A stretch of 64,000 nt of DNA from a virus (IMGVR_UViG_3300044807_000022:21064-85063), one strand, 5' to 3'. Numbered from the stretch's first letter, positions 35,039-43,322 are shown. Made by a program: numbers and translations. Notes: generated from the sequence alone by a model not told the origin.

Positions 35039-36045
35039 GCGGCCTTGGCCTCCTCGCGTGGTGCGGTTGCTCGGTCGAATCGTGCGGCGGCTCGCGCGGA
35101 CGCCGCCTCCAGGTCATCGCGCACGACCTTCGTGTAGCACTCGGTCTGCGCGATGCTCGAATGCCCAAGGTACTGCGACACGTACTTGAGGGGCATCCCG
35201 GCACGCAGCCACTCGGTCGCGCAGGTGTGCCTGAAGCGGTGCAGGCTCCAGTCGCCCGCCGTCAGGAGCAGGCCGCCGAACCGCGTCGAGTTCATCGGCC
35301 GCAGCGCCCAGCGCGGGTGCAGGCAGAGCCAGGTGAAGTCGTGCCCCGGCTGAAGCAGGGTGCGCCAGTCGAGCCATGCCTGGAGCGCGGCGCGGGCTCG
35401 CGGCTGCATCGGGACCTCGCGGAACTTGGGACGGCCGTCACCCTTTCGCGTGCCCTCCCGGATGATGGCGTAGCGGTTCAGCGGATGCACGTCCTCGATG
35501 GTCGCCGCGTATATCTCCGAGCGCCGCATGCCCTCGTTCAGCGCGAGCGACACGATGGCGTCGATCTGGAGACGCATGCCGTGCTTCCAGACGCGCCCGT
35601 AGCCCGCGTTGCCCTGCTGCCAGCGTCCGATGGTGCTCTCGGCCGCGTAGGGCCACCGCGCGTTTAGCTCCCGGTAGAAGGCGTCAAGTTCGATGCGCGA
35701 GTAGGGCTTGGGGTCCGAGCGCGCGGTGCTCTCTCGCGGCGGGGCCACGTCGCGGATGCGGAGGAGGCGGTCGCCGTCGATGAGCCGCCGTCGCCACGCC
35801 CACGTGTAGAAGGGCATGAGCATGTTGCGGTACTGGCGGACGGTGTTCGGGCTGAGCGGTCGGTCAAGCGCCGCGCGCAGGAAGGTGGCTACCTCGTCGT
35901 GGTCGGCCTCGACCAGTGGGGTCCCACCTAGCGCTGCCTCGAACTCGCGCAGCACGCGCTCCTGCCGCTGCCGCCGGTCCTCGCTGATCCCGTTGTAGCC
36001 GTGGTGGTGCTCGCAGAACTCCGCGATCACGTCCTCGCCAGCCAT
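35035..36045 (-). CDS. int: Tyrosine recombinase (integrase)
   Basis: A 336-residue site-specific recombinase. An N-terminal SAM-like core-binding domain (VATFLRAALDRPLSPNTVRQYRN) precedes the catalytic domain, with the first Arg in LNEGMRRSEIYAA, HxxR in SLHRFRHTCATEWL, the second His in YLGHSSIAQTE and Tyr in CYTKV. This shows the phage is temperate or a prophage. ATG 36045 is chosen for its GGGGGTGGG ribosome binding site. A perfect palindrome copy (35422-35447) is embedded in it. attP is not identified. Confidence 0.93.
   Translation of the reverse strand: MAGEDVIAEFCEHHHGYNGISEDRRQRQERVLREFEAALGGTPLVEADHDEVATFLRAALDRPLSPNTVRQYRNMLMPFYTWAWRRRLIDGDRLLRIRDVAPPRESTARSDPKPYSRIELDAFYRELNARWPYAAESTIGRWQQGNAGYGRVWKHGMRLQIDAIVSLALNEGMRRSEIYAATIEDVHPLNRYAIIREGTRKGDGRPKFREVPMQPRARAALQAWLDWRTLLQPGHDFTWLCLHPRWALRPMNSTRFGGLLLTAGDWSLHRFRHTCATEWLRAGMPLKYVSQYLGHSSIAQTECYTKVVRDDLEAASARAAARFDRATAPREEAKAA
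35422..35447. repeat. Dispersed palindrome copy (intragenic)
   Basis: GAACTTGGG-ACGGCCGT-CACCCTTTC with a perfectly palindromic core, inside the integrase gene. Confidence 0.8.
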
Positions 36046-36074
36046 GTTGCCCACCCCCATGCGCGTAGAAGTCC

Positions 36075-36123
36075 GAAACGAAAACAACGGGCGAGCCACG
36101 CTGGCCTACGCGTGACTCGCCCG
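36075..36123 (-). terminator. Intrinsic terminator upstream of integrase
   Basis: CGGGCGAG-CACG pairs with CGTG-CTCGCCCG (36088-36123). Read on the minus strand the hairpin is followed by TTGTTTT, a classical rho-independent terminator that ends the transcript of the HTH/RG gene before the integrase. The integrase therefore probably has its own promoter. Confidence 0.8.
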
Positions 36124-36138
36124 TGGACGGTAGCCGCT

Positions 36139-36624
36139 CTAGGCGACGGCCGTCTCCAGCGCCTTCTCGACCCGCTGAAGCTGGTCCACTTCTCCCTCGA
36201 CCGTGATCTTGCGCTCCCGCAGGACCGCCTGCTCGGCGGCAAGCTCCTCGGCGCGAGCGTCGATGGAGTCGCGCTCGTCCGTGAGTTCCTGCTGCCGGGC
36301 GGCCATCTGCTTGATCGCCTCGTCCAGGGCGGGGATGCCGTCCAGGTGGACGCTGCCGTTGGAACGTGCGACGGCAGTCGAGCGATTCGACGCCGCTGCC
36401 GTCGTCGCCGCCCGGCCGCGCCCCCGGCCACGGCCACGCCGCCTGCCGCCGCCCCGGCTCGCGTAGCTCTTGGGCACCAGCCCCCGAGCCTTGAGCCGCT
36501 TGATGTGCGAGCGGACGCCGTTCTCCGTGAGCTTCAGCGCCTTCGCCATTTCCGCGACGGTCTTCCCGTCGTTGATGAGGTCCAGCACTTCCTGCTGCCT
36601 CTCCGTGGCTGCTCCTGTTGCCAT
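36139..36624 (-). CDS. HTH, RG-rich, coiled-coil DNA-binding protein
   Basis: A 161-residue protein with three parts: residues 5-50 form a LuxR/sigma-4-type helix-turn-helix (KTVAEMAKALKLTENGVRSHIKRLKARGL), residues 55-72 are GGGRRRGRGRGRGR, and residues 95-160 form a coiled coil that should dimerise. The architecture suits binding of dyad-symmetric DNA, so it is a candidate partner for the dispersed palindromes, one weaker copy of which lies inside the gene. Followed by a strong terminator. Confidence 0.65.
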   Translation of the reverse strand: MATGAATERQQEVLDLINDGKTVAEMAKALKLTENGVRSHIKRLKARGLVPKSYASRGGGRRRGRGRGRGRAATTAAASNRSTAVARSNGSVHLDGIPALDEAIKQMAARQQELTDERDSIDARAEELAAEQAVLRERKITVEGEVDQLQRVEKALETAVA

Positions 36625-36628
36625 CCGA

Positions 36629-36856
36629 CTACCTCCAGTTAGTTGCCGTCAGGTCGTGTTCTGCCTGCACGGAACGCCTTTCTCGTTCCAGTGTACGGGC
36701 ATCTTGCTCCTCGTTCAAGCGGTGTTGTCCACAGGCGATGGCGGCAAGCGCCTCGGGGTCGTCCACGTCGTCGCGAAGTGCGTCCGCGACCTGCTCCTCG
36801 TCGTACCCCATGAACGCGAGGAATCGCGCCTTGTCCTCGGGCGTGTCGAGCATCAT
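36629..36856 (-). CDS. Small charged protein, unknown
   Basis: A 75-residue acidic/charged protein (ALRDDVDDPEALAAIA...). Starts with two overlapping ATGs on the preceding stop. No family. Confidence 0.45.
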   Translation of the reverse strand: MMLDTPEDKARFLAFMGYDEEQVADALRDDVDDPEALAAIACGQHRLNEEQDARTLERERRSVQAEHDLTATNWR

Positions 36857-37869
36857 GTGATGACCCCCTCGTTCGGGTTGCCGATGGGTTCGGGCTCCTC
36901 CAGCCAGCGTCGGTACGTCTCGCGCTCGAACTTGCCCGCAGCGATGGCCCTGTCGATGGCCTCCTCCAGGAACGCGCGAAGACCCTGACCCTCGAAGAAC
37001 TCGCGAATGTGCCCAGGGATTGGGCGGTCGGGCGCGAGCGCCGGATCGCCAGTGGGCGTGATGCACTTCTCGCGAATCTCGCGCTCCAGCACCATGTCCA
37101 CCTTCTTGTCGCGGTCGGCCGCGAAGAACTCCTCCTCCCACGCCTTCTCCTGCTGGCGCTTGCGCAGGCGCACCGCGCGCAACTCCAGCGCCTCCTCGTA
37201 GGCCCAGGCCCCCTGGTCGCGCGCCTGCGTGGCGAAGCGGTCGAACAGCATGCCGTAGCTGATGCCGTGTTCGGCCTCCTCGGGGTTCAGGTTGCGGTCG
37301 CTGATGTGGCTCCATATGTCGTGCCACACGTAGTCCCAGCGCTCGTCGCTCGGCCAGTCGTATGTCAGCGCATCGCCTCGGCGGATGGCGACTCGTGGGT
37401 CGTTGTAGTAAGGCCCGATTGTCGTCACGATTTCGGGGTCGAACTCCACCACGTCGATGTGGGTGACCTCGGGCTTGGCGAGGAGGGCGCTGACGACGCA
37501 GCCCAACCCCAGGCCGTGGACGAGCACGCGGCCGGTACCGTGCTCGATGGCGTGGAAGTGGCCTTCGATTTCGGCGGGCGTGTCGGACATGACGGGCGTC
37601 CAGTCCTTCACGTCGTTGTCCTCGACCTCCTGCGCCGTGGCGCGCCGTCTGAGCGTGATGTAGTGGCCGGGCGGAACCAGGCGCTCGATCATGGACTCGC
37701 GGCGGTATGGGTCGCGCTCGGTGAGCATGGCGTGCAGTGTGCGCGCGCGGACCTCGGCCTCGTCCACGTCGAAGTGGTACGCCTGCCAGCGCGTGCCCTC
37801 GAAGTCCTCGATGAAGTCGGACACGCGGGCGGCTGCCCACGGGTCGGTGTAGTTCGGCCTAGCCGACAT
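36853..37869 (-). CDS. Spermidine-synthase-like methyltransferase
   Basis: A 338-residue protein. RVLVHGLGLGCVVSALL is SAM/aminopropyl motif I, THIDVVEFDPEIV the ribose-binding acidic motif, DPRVAIRRGDALTYDW and WDYVWHDIW the following strands, as in spermidine-synthase-like methyltransferases. Residues 215-338 are a helical charged extension. Substrate unknown. It overlaps neighbours by 4 and 11 bp. Confidence 0.65.
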   Translation of the reverse strand: MSARPNYTDPWAAARVSDFIEDFEGTRWQAYHFDVDEAEVRARTLHAMLTERDPYRRESMIERLVPPGHYITLRRRATAQEVEDNDVKDWTPVMSDTPAEIEGHFHAIEHGTGRVLVHGLGLGCVVSALLAKPEVTHIDVVEFDPEIVTTIGPYYNDPRVAIRRGDALTYDWPSDERWDYVWHDIWSHISDRNLNPEEAEHGISYGMLFDRFATQARDQGAWAYEEALELRAVRLRKRQQEKAWEEEFFAADRDKKVDMVLEREIREKCITPTGDPALAPDRPIPGHIREFFEGQGLRAFLEEAIDRAIAAGKFERETYRRWLEEPEPIGNPNEGVIT

Positions 37870-38299
37870 GCGTGCCCTCCTCTGGGTCGAGTCCTCTCCG
37901 CGCTCGTCGCGCGCGGAGCTTGTCCGCCGTACGCCTTGCGTTCAGGCCGGGGTCCTGAAGCTCGGCCATGCCGTGCGCCGCCGCCTCGGCTCCGGACGCG
38001 AACAGCGGGACCGGCGACACGTAGTCCAGCGCTGCTTCGTAGCCCTCCCGCGTGACCGCGCCCGCGAGGACCGCGATGCGCAGGCCCATCGACTCCTCCA
38101 TGTCGTGGCACCCGACCCACCCGGCGCAGAGACGGCCGTTCTGCTGATGGCAGAAGAACGCGGCGGGGAGTTGGTCGCCGGTCGGCCCGTCGTAGCGCGG
38201 GAGCTTGTCGTACTCCTCCTCGGACCACACGCCGCTCGGGCAGTCGCGCCTGTACGGGCATGACGCACACGGGTAGGGGGCCGGTGCGCTAGTCGCCAT
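37859..38299 (-). CDS. DUF6283-type Cys-rich protein
   Basis: A 146-residue protein. PCASCPYRRDCPSGVWSEEEYDKLP, FFCHQQNGRLCAGWVGCHDM and SPVPLFASGAEAAAHGM match a small phage family that I recall as DUF6283; the Cys/His pattern suggests zinc or iron-sulphur binding and resembles WhiB proteins loosely. Function unknown. ATG 38299 used. Confidence 0.7.
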   Translation of the reverse strand: MATSAPAPYPCASCPYRRDCPSGVWSEEEYDKLPRYDGPTGDQLPAAFFCHQQNGRLCAGWVGCHDMEESMGLRIAVLAGAVTREGYEAALDYVSPVPLFASGAEAAAHGMAELQDPGLNARRTADKLRARRARRGLDPEEGTHVG

Positions 38300-38528
38300 G
38301 GATGAGCTTCCCCACAAGCGGGCGCTGCTCGCGGTCGCGCAGGTTCGGCACCGCCTCGCCGCCCAGCACCAGCACGCACGACCCGTACTCGTCGTTCAGT
38401 TCGTGCGCGTTGACGACCTTGCGCAGCGTGCCGTCGCCCATGTCCACCAGGAACGGGGCGTCTCCGTTCAGGTGGAAGTCCATCACGTCGTCGTGGCGCA
38501 CGGTGAGGCTGAAGTCGTTGTCAGGCAT
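38289..38528 (-). CDS. Small protein, unknown
   Basis: A 79-residue protein, mainly beta by its pattern. Its ribosome binding site (GGAGGTTC) lies within the palindrome at 38533-38558. No family. Confidence 0.5.
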   Translation of the reverse strand: MPDNDFSLTVRHDDVMDFHLNGDAPFLVDMGDGTLRKVVNAHELNDEYGSCVLVLGGEAVPNLRDREQRPLVGKLIHGD

Positions 38529-38532
38529 GGTC

Positions 38533-38558
38533 GAACCTCCGATTGTCGTTCTACGTTC
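38533..38558. repeat. Dispersed palindrome over a start site
   Basis: GAA-N6-ATTGTCGT-N6-TTC. On the minus strand it includes the Shine-Dalgarno sequence of the gene starting at 38528, so a bound protein could block its expression. Confidence 0.75.
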
Positions 38559-38793
38559 CAGGTGACTTGATGAGCGCCCCAGGGGAGACGTTCTCGAACT
38601 CCACCGCGACCAGGCTGCCGTCGCGATTTAGTTTGACGATGGCGCGCGGGTGTTCCTTGCCCACGCGCTGCGTCTCACAGATGACGCCGCCGTTGGCGTT
38701 GGCGTCCTTGGGCTCGCTCTTGAGCTTGAACCGAATCTTCGTGCCAACCTCGACGCGGCCCTCTACGAGGGTGCCCTTCGCCCAGGAGGTCAT
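38551..38793 (-). CDS. Small beta-rich protein
   Basis: An 80-residue protein (GTLVEGRVEVGTKIRFKL; AIVKLNRDGSLVAVEFENV) that reads like a small beta-barrel. 4-bp overlap with the upstream gene. Function unknown. Confidence 0.5.
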   Translation of the reverse strand: MTSWAKGTLVEGRVEVGTKIRFKLKSEPKDANANGGVICETQRVGKEHPRAIVKLNRDGSLVAVEFENVSPGALIKSPGT

Positions 38794-38993
38794 ACGCGCC
38801 TCCCGCGCTGGTGGTCGTGCATGTGGATCGGCTCGTCGGTGTAGGTGACGGTCATAACCGGCCTGCGGCGGTAGCGCACCGTGAACCCTTCGAGCTTCGT
38901 GCGCAGCGCGTCCACCAGGTCCTCGGGGTCCGACTGCGTGTCGTCGCCCTCAAGCTGGATGGAAAGCGTGACGGTGGTCTTGCGATCAGGCAT
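38790..38993 (-). CDS. Small protein, unknown
   Basis: A 67-residue protein with alternating beta pattern (KTTVTLSIQLEG; RPVMTVTYTDEP) and a helix between. Overlaps both neighbours. Function unknown. Confidence 0.45.
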   Translation of the reverse strand: MPDRKTTVTLSIQLEGDDTQSDPEDLVDALRTKLEGFTVRYRRRPVMTVTYTDEPIHMHDHQRGRRV

Positions 38994-39195
38994 GGTTGGC
39001 CTCCCGCGAGCGTGCGACCGCCTCCGCGAGTGCGTCACCCGTCTCATAGACCGTGCCGTCGTCGTCCTCGTTGATCCAGGCGTTCCGGCCCCAGGGGTAG
39101 AAGCCCTGCGACCGGATCAGCGCGTCCTCGGCCTCGGTCAGGTGGTCGGCCTCGATCCGGTCGGCGTCGATGGGTGCGAACCTGGTCCCGGTCAT
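38986..39195 (-). CDS. Small acidic protein, unknown
   Basis: A 69-residue acidic protein with YPWGRNAWINEDDDGTVY. Overlaps both neighbours by a few bases. Function unknown. Confidence 0.45.
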   Translation of the reverse strand: MTGTRFAPIDADRIEADHLTEAEDALIRSQGFYPWGRNAWINEDDDGTVYETGDALAEAVARSREANHA

Positions 39196-39395
39196 GGGGT
39201 CGCCTCATCGAAGTCGTAGCCGGTGACGGGTCGCCACTCGGTGACCTCGCGCTCGTCGGCGTCGATGATGCGGGGGTAGCCGTCGCGTCGGGCCTGCTGC
39301 ACCACGTCGCTGAAGTTCGTGCCGCTGAACTTGCACACGCCGCGAGGGTCGTTCGAGTCAGCGGCCCGTTGGGCCGTCAGGCGGTACTCCATCAT
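39192..39395 (-). CDS. Small protein, unknown
   Basis: A 67-residue protein (GVCKFSGTNFSDVVQQARRDGYPRI). Its Shine-Dalgarno lies in the palindrome at 39399-39424. Function unknown. Confidence 0.45.
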   Translation of the reverse strand: MMEYRLTAQRAADSNDPRGVCKFSGTNFSDVVQQARRDGYPRIIDADEREVTEWRPVTGYDFDEATP

Positions 39396-39609
39396 CTTGA
39401 ACCTCCGATTTCAGTTGGGACTTCCCACGGCAGCCAATGGCGATGAGCCCGGCCCGCCAGAGCTTGTTCCTCGCCCGGCGCAAGGCGTCGGGGTGGGTCT
39501 GCATGTTGCGCACCAGTTCTGCCGTGTCGAACAGGTGGTCGGGGTCGTCGCGGTGGGCGTCGAGCACCCGCCGCTCCAGTGCGTTCAGGATCAGGTGCCG
39601 CTCGTTCAC
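39358..39609 (-). CDS. Small helical protein, possible winged helix
   Basis: An 83-residue protein with GTG start. HLFDTAELVRNMQTHPDALRRARNKLWRAGLI has winged-helix spacing. Its end overlaps the next gene by 38 bp, more than usual here, so that 3' end or the neighbour's start could be off. Confidence 0.45.
   Translation of the reverse strand: MNERHLILNALERRVLDAHRDDPDHLFDTAELVRNMQTHPDALRRARNKLWRAGLIAIGCRGKSQLKSEVQDDGVPPDGPTGR
39399..39424. repeat. Dispersed palindrome over a start site
   Basis: GAA-N6-ATTTCAGT-N6-TTC, covering the ribosome binding site of the minus-strand gene starting at 39395 and the end of the gene above it. Confidence 0.75.
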
Positions 39610-39959
39610 GTGTTGAACACGTCCGTCGTGCCGCCCGTGCGGTCGCGCGTGACGATGCAGACGGCATCGGTGGGCACGGACCGGCCGGTGTTGGCCGACA
39701 CGTCCCTGGCGATCCCGACCTGCGCCAGCGTGACGCGACGGAAGCCGCGAAGCTGGCCGTCGAGCGGGAGCGTCATGCGGTACTCGCCGTACAGCGGGTG
39801 GCCGCCGACGCCCGGCTCCTCGGTCAGGAGGACGCAGGACGAGTGCGTGCCGTCGCGGCGCGTGCGCGCGGCCTTGACCACGCAGAGCTTGGGCTTGCCG
39901 CCGCTGGTCAGCGGGCCGATGAACACGCGCCCCTTGCGCGGGGTCAGGTCTTCCGTCAT
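39606..39959 (-). CDS. Small protein, unknown
   Basis: A 117-residue protein, basic N-terminal half, beta-rich (KPKLCVVKAARTRRDG; YRMTLPLDGQ). Coupled on both sides by 4-bp overlaps. Function unknown. Confidence 0.45.
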   Translation of the reverse strand: MTEDLTPRKGRVFIGPLTSGGKPKLCVVKAARTRRDGTHSSCVLLTEEPGVGGHPLYGEYRMTLPLDGQLRGFRRVTLAQVGIARDVSANTGRSVPTDAVCIVTRDRTGGTTDVFNT

Positions 39960-40885
39960 GCGTCCTCCTCGATCCGTGTGAGCATGTCCACGCTGCACGT
40001 GGCGTGCCCACCCTTGTCTAGGTCTACTCCGGTCGAATGGTCGTTCGCGCCGAGCGACCACGGGCTGACACCGGAAACCGTGCCCAGGTCGCCGTTGGGG
40101 AGTTGTACGCGGTCGCCATCCTTGAACGGATTCGCCACCACGGGCATGCCGCTGACGACGGTCGTGCCGCCGGGGCCAGCGCCGGGGGCCACTGTCGGCG
40201 CGGGGGCTGCGGAAGGCGCGACGACCGTCAGGGGTTCCGCGCAGACGAAGCACTTGGGCTCGTCGTCGTCCTCGGGTGGTGTCCACGGTCGCTTGCCGAG
40301 CAGCTTGCCGTCCTTCTGCGCCGCGCCGACCTTGCCGCAAAGCTCCGAGCAGGCACCGTAGGTCTTGCCGTAGTCGTCGGCCACGACCCACGCCTCGATG
40401 CCCGCCGCCTGGGTGGCTCCGCACTCGCTGCACGTGCCGTCGATGATCTTGTCGGGCTCCGCGCCGCAGGAGGGGCACACGCCCGCCGTGGAGAGCGCTG
40501 CGGCGCTTGCCGTGCCCAGCGCCTCCTCCAGGTCGTCCTCGGTCTTCAGCGGCTTAGGGGGCTTTACACGCGCTGCGGCGTCCGCGAACAGGTCGTCCAC
40601 GCTCTTGCCGCGCGCCTGACGCACGTAGTCGGCGTAGCTCGGGCCGCTCTGCCAGTCGGTCCTGCCCGTATCGGGCGCGTCGGGGAAGTGCGCGCCAGCG
40701 GGGTCCAGGTCGTCCTCGTCCTCGTCGTCGTCCACGTCGGGCGCGCTCGCGTTGGGGTCGCCGTGGAACCCGCAACCGGGGCATGAGCCCACGTTCGGGT
40801 CGTCGTCGTCGGGGTCAAGCTGCGTGCCGCACTGCGGGCAGAACATCTTCCCCGCGAGAATGTCGGCAGCGTCGTCGTCAGCCAT
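39956..40885 (-). CDS. Multi-zinc-ribbon protein
   Basis: A 309-residue protein with several CxxC pairs: FCPQCG with SCPGCG (residues 15-40), VCPSCGAE with TCSECG (about 135-155), ACSELCG and KCFVC. Between them are acidic and Pro/Ala-rich linkers. The C-terminus has a beta domain (DRVQLPNGDLGTVSGV) like a small SH3 fold. It could bind nucleic acid or act as a hub; no family is recognised. A palindrome copy (40212-40237) encodes LTVVAPS. Confidence 0.55.
   Translation of the reverse strand: MADDDAADILAGKMFCPQCGTQLDPDDDDPNVGSCPGCGFHGDPNASAPDVDDDEDEDDLDPAGAHFPDAPDTGRTDWQSGPSYADYVRQARGKSVDDLFADAAARVKPPKPLKTEDDLEEALGTASAAALSTAGVCPSCGAEPDKIIDGTCSECGATQAAGIEAWVVADDYGKTYGACSELCGKVGAAQKDGKLLGKRPWTPPEDDDEPKCFVCAEPLTVVAPSAAPAPTVAPGAGPGGTTVVSGMPVVANPFKDGDRVQLPNGDLGTVSGVSPWSLGANDHSTGVDLDKGGHATCSVDMLTRIEEDA
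40212..40237. repeat. Dispersed palindrome copy (intragenic)
   Basis: GAA-N6-ACGACCGT-N6-TTC in the multi-zinc-ribbon gene. Confidence 0.75.
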
Positions 40886-41222
40886 GCGTTGGTGCCTCCT
40901 CGTAGGGGGTCGGGTCGCCCGAGCGGGCCTCGAAGAACCCGTCGTGCGCGCGCTTGATGGTGTGACGCAGTTGCGCCTTGGTCAGGACCGTGGCGTGCGG
41001 GAACATCGACACTGACCGCTCGCGCAGGCCGGTCCGGTCACCGCGCTCGATCAGGTCGTGGCACGGATCGCAGGCGGCCCACGGGGTCGTGCTGTTCATG
41101 CCCACGGCGGCGAGTCCACCTTTCGGCCTCGCAAGGAGCGCGGTCACCTGCACGCGCCCGGCGGGGTAGCTCCAGCACACCGGGCGCTGTGAGCAGAAGT
41201 CGCACTTGGGCTCCTCGGTCAT
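40878..41222 (-). CDS. Small zinc-binding protein
   Basis: A 114-residue protein. CDFCSQRPVCW near the N-terminus and ACDPCHDLI about 40 residues later make a probable zinc site. The palindrome-like site at 41232-41257 lies just upstream of ATG 41222. Function unknown. Confidence 0.5.
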   Translation of the reverse strand: MTEEPKCDFCSQRPVCWSYPAGRVQVTALLARPKGGLAAVGMNSTTPWAACDPCHDLIERGDRTGLRERSVSMFPHATVLTKAQLRHTIKRAHDGFFEARSGDPTPYEEAPTHG

Positions 41223-41839
41223 GCTGCCTCCGATCCTGCGACGGTAGTTGCGGTTTCGTCGTAGCGGGCGATGGCCCACGCGATGGCGTGACAGCACCAG
41301 AGGAACTGCCAGTCGTACTCGCGCAGGTCCCACTCCCACGTCTCCAGGTGAACGCCGACGCTCTCCTCCAGGAGTTGCAGGCGCTCGCGCCCCTCCTCCG
41401 GGTGGAGCGTCCAGTCGTACAGGACCTCGCGCTCCAGCGCTTCGATCAGGAGCGACGGGTAGATCATGTCGCCGTCCTCACCGTACTCAAGCTCGTCGCG
41501 CGCCCAAAAGAGCACGCGTTCGCGCAGGGCGTCGTGCGAGTACACACGCGCGCCATCGGGTCGGGGGGCCTGCAACTTCTGGCTCCAGTAGTCCGGGTTG
41601 ATCCCGTGGTCGCTCCTGAAGAACTGGAACATATCTCGGATGCGCGAGAACACGAAGTCGCCCGCGTCTCCGACGATGGCGAGGTAGCCGGGCCAGGTCA
41701 CCACGTCGAACCCGTAGATGTAGGTGCCCGGCTGCTGGCAGCGCAGGTGCCGGTAGAGACCGGCGTCCTTGATGACGGTCAGAACGTGCTCGGCGGTCTC
41801 CTGCTCGAAGCGGGCCTTGGAACGCTCGACTGTCGTCAT
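41219..41839 (-). CDS. Conserved-looking protein, unknown
   Basis: A 206-residue alpha/beta protein rich in Trp and Tyr (YGFDVVTWPGYLAIVGDAG; DWQFLWCCHAIAWAIARYD). Two palindromes bracket it: one at 41820-41845 over its start codon, one near its stop. No domain recognised. It directly precedes nothing but the RuvB-like gene in the operon (4-bp overlap). Confidence 0.5.
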   Translation of the reverse strand: MTTVERSKARFEQETAEHVLTVIKDAGLYRHLRCQQPGTYIYGFDVVTWPGYLAIVGDAGDFVFSRIRDMFQFFRSDHGINPDYWSQKLQAPRPDGARVYSHDALRERVLFWARDELEYGEDGDMIYPSLLIEALEREVLYDWTLHPEEGRERLQLLEESVGVHLETWEWDLREYDWQFLWCCHAIAWAIARYDETATTVAGSEAA

Positions 41840-41845
41840 GGCTTC
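41820..41845. repeat. Dispersed palindrome over a start codon
   Basis: GAA-N6-ACTGTCGT-N6-TTC. It contains the ATG (41837-41839) of the minus-strand gene. Confidence 0.75.
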
Positions 41846-42969
41846 CTCCCGGTGAGTAGCTGGCGGGCTCGCTTGATGCCCAGGTCGGTGAGCTTCCGGC
41901 CACGGGACGTGACCTGCACGTAGCCCTTCTCGATCAGCCACGGTTCGACGCGCAGGTTGATCGACTTCGTGTCGCGCGACTTGCCGATGGCGGTGGCGAT
42001 GGTGTTCACACTCGCCTGGTAGCTCACTTCGTCCGTCGTCTTGTTCACCGAGCGGCAGCGCTCGTAGAGGAACGTCAGCATGTTCACCATGTCGCGCGTG
42101 AGCCCGTCAGGCTCGACGGCGTTCAGGTCGAACAGGACCTCACGTGCGAGCGCCGCGTCGATGGTGCCGCCGCTCCCCGCGAGTCGCGAGCCGTTCTTCA
42201 TGTAGTTGTTCAGCACGCGCGGCGTGCGGCGTGCGGCGGCGGCGAACATCTGCTTCGCCGTGTCGGTGATCGTCAGGCCGAGCACGTCCGCGTTGAACTG
42301 CGCGATCTGCTCCATGTGGTGGCCGTCGTACGGCTCCAGGTGCGGGCGCAGCGCGAACCTGTTCAGGAACGCGTCGGGCAGCATGCCCTCGTCGGTCGTG
42401 GTGCCGATGATGCAGATGTGCGGGTAGGGCAGGACGCCGACGCCGGTCGTGATCGTCCGGTCCTCCATGAGCGCGTACAGGACCTCAGGCTGGGTGGCGC
42501 TCGACTTGCCGCGCCGCTCCATCACGGCCTGCTGGTGAATCTCCTCGATTCGGAGAATGTCGCCGTCACGCATGACCTGGCGAAGTTCGAGCAGGGTGTC
42601 CATCGAGACGGGGGCCTCGGCCTCGTAGACCTCGACTCCCATTTCGTTTGCGATCACGTGACTGAAGGTGGACTTTCCGGTGCCGCTCGGGCCGACAAGA
42701 AGCGTGTGGTCCAGCGGCTCGTCGGCGGCGATGCAGGCATCGACCACGCGCTCCATGAGCCGGACGGCCTTCTCCTGGCCGATGACCTGGTGGAACAGGT
42801 GCGGGCGCAGCGGGTTCTGCGTGCGGTCGCTCGACGTGCTGGGCGCGGGGCCACCCGTGGTCGGGGTGGCCTCTGCCTCCACCGCAGCGGCACGCACTGC
42901 GCCCTCCGCACGGGCGGCTTCGATGGCGCGCGCCTCGTCCGTCAGGGGTGGGTGGTAGAGGGTCTTCAT
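41836..42969 (-). CDS. RuvB-like AAA+ ATPase
   Basis: A 377-residue protein. LRPHLFHQVIGQEKAV and DHTLLVGPSGTGKST (Walker A, about 93-100) match RuvB. Walker B is ILRIEEIH (residues 138-145), Glu in place of the usual Asp. IIGTTTDEGMLPDAFLNRF is sensor 1, RRTPRVLNNYMKN is sensor 2, and EPWLIEKGYVQVTSRGRKLTDLG is the C-terminal winged helix of RuvB. The first 50 residues are an added low-complexity tail. No RuvA or RuvC partner is seen here. It could move branched DNA during replication or recombination. Confidence 0.85.
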   Translation of the reverse strand: MKTLYHPPLTDEARAIEAARAEGAVRAAAVEAEATPTTGGPAPSTSSDRTQNPLRPHLFHQVIGQEKAVRLMERVVDACIAADEPLDHTLLVGPSGTGKSTFSHVIANEMGVEVYEAEAPVSMDTLLELRQVMRDGDILRIEEIHQQAVMERRGKSSATQPEVLYALMEDRTITTGVGVLPYPHICIIGTTTDEGMLPDAFLNRFALRPHLEPYDGHHMEQIAQFNADVLGLTITDTAKQMFAAAARRTPRVLNNYMKNGSRLAGSGGTIDAALAREVLFDLNAVEPDGLTRDMVNMLTFLYERCRSVNKTTDEVSYQASVNTIATAIGKSRDTKSINLRVEPWLIEKGYVQVTSRGRKLTDLGIKRARQLLTGRKP

Positions 42970-43322
42970 ACGTCCTGGTTCTCCTTCTCGTGTGGGTAGG
43001 CGTTCTGCTCCACGTACTGCGCAGTCTCGCCGGTCGGGTCGAGCGCGTGCGCCGCTTCGAGCAGGGCGGGCCGCCGGGGGCCGCTGGACTCGAACTGGCA
43101 CTCCTCGCGGATCAGGTCGAGCATGAGCAGGCGGCCGTCGCGACCGGGAGGCACGACGCCCATCGCTTCGAGCAAGTCGTTCGCCTCCATGCGCTCCAGC
43201 GCGTCGAGCGCGACCGTTGCGGCGGCGTGCGGGTCCCACTCCATGCCGCGCTCGTCGGCGTCGTGCTTGTCGGCCGCTAGTGCGCGGGCGAGCATCGGGT
43301 GAAGCGTCTCGCGGTCGATCAT
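42966..43322 (-). CDS. Small helical protein, unknown
   Basis: A 118-residue helical protein, acidic. Coupled to the RuvB-like gene by a 4-bp overlap. Function unknown. Confidence 0.45.
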   Translation of the reverse strand: MIDRETLHPMLARALAADKHDADERGMEWDPHAAATVALDALERMEANDLLEAMGVVPPGRDGRLLMLDLIREECQFESSGPRRPALLEAAHALDPTGETAQYVEQNAYPHEKENQDV

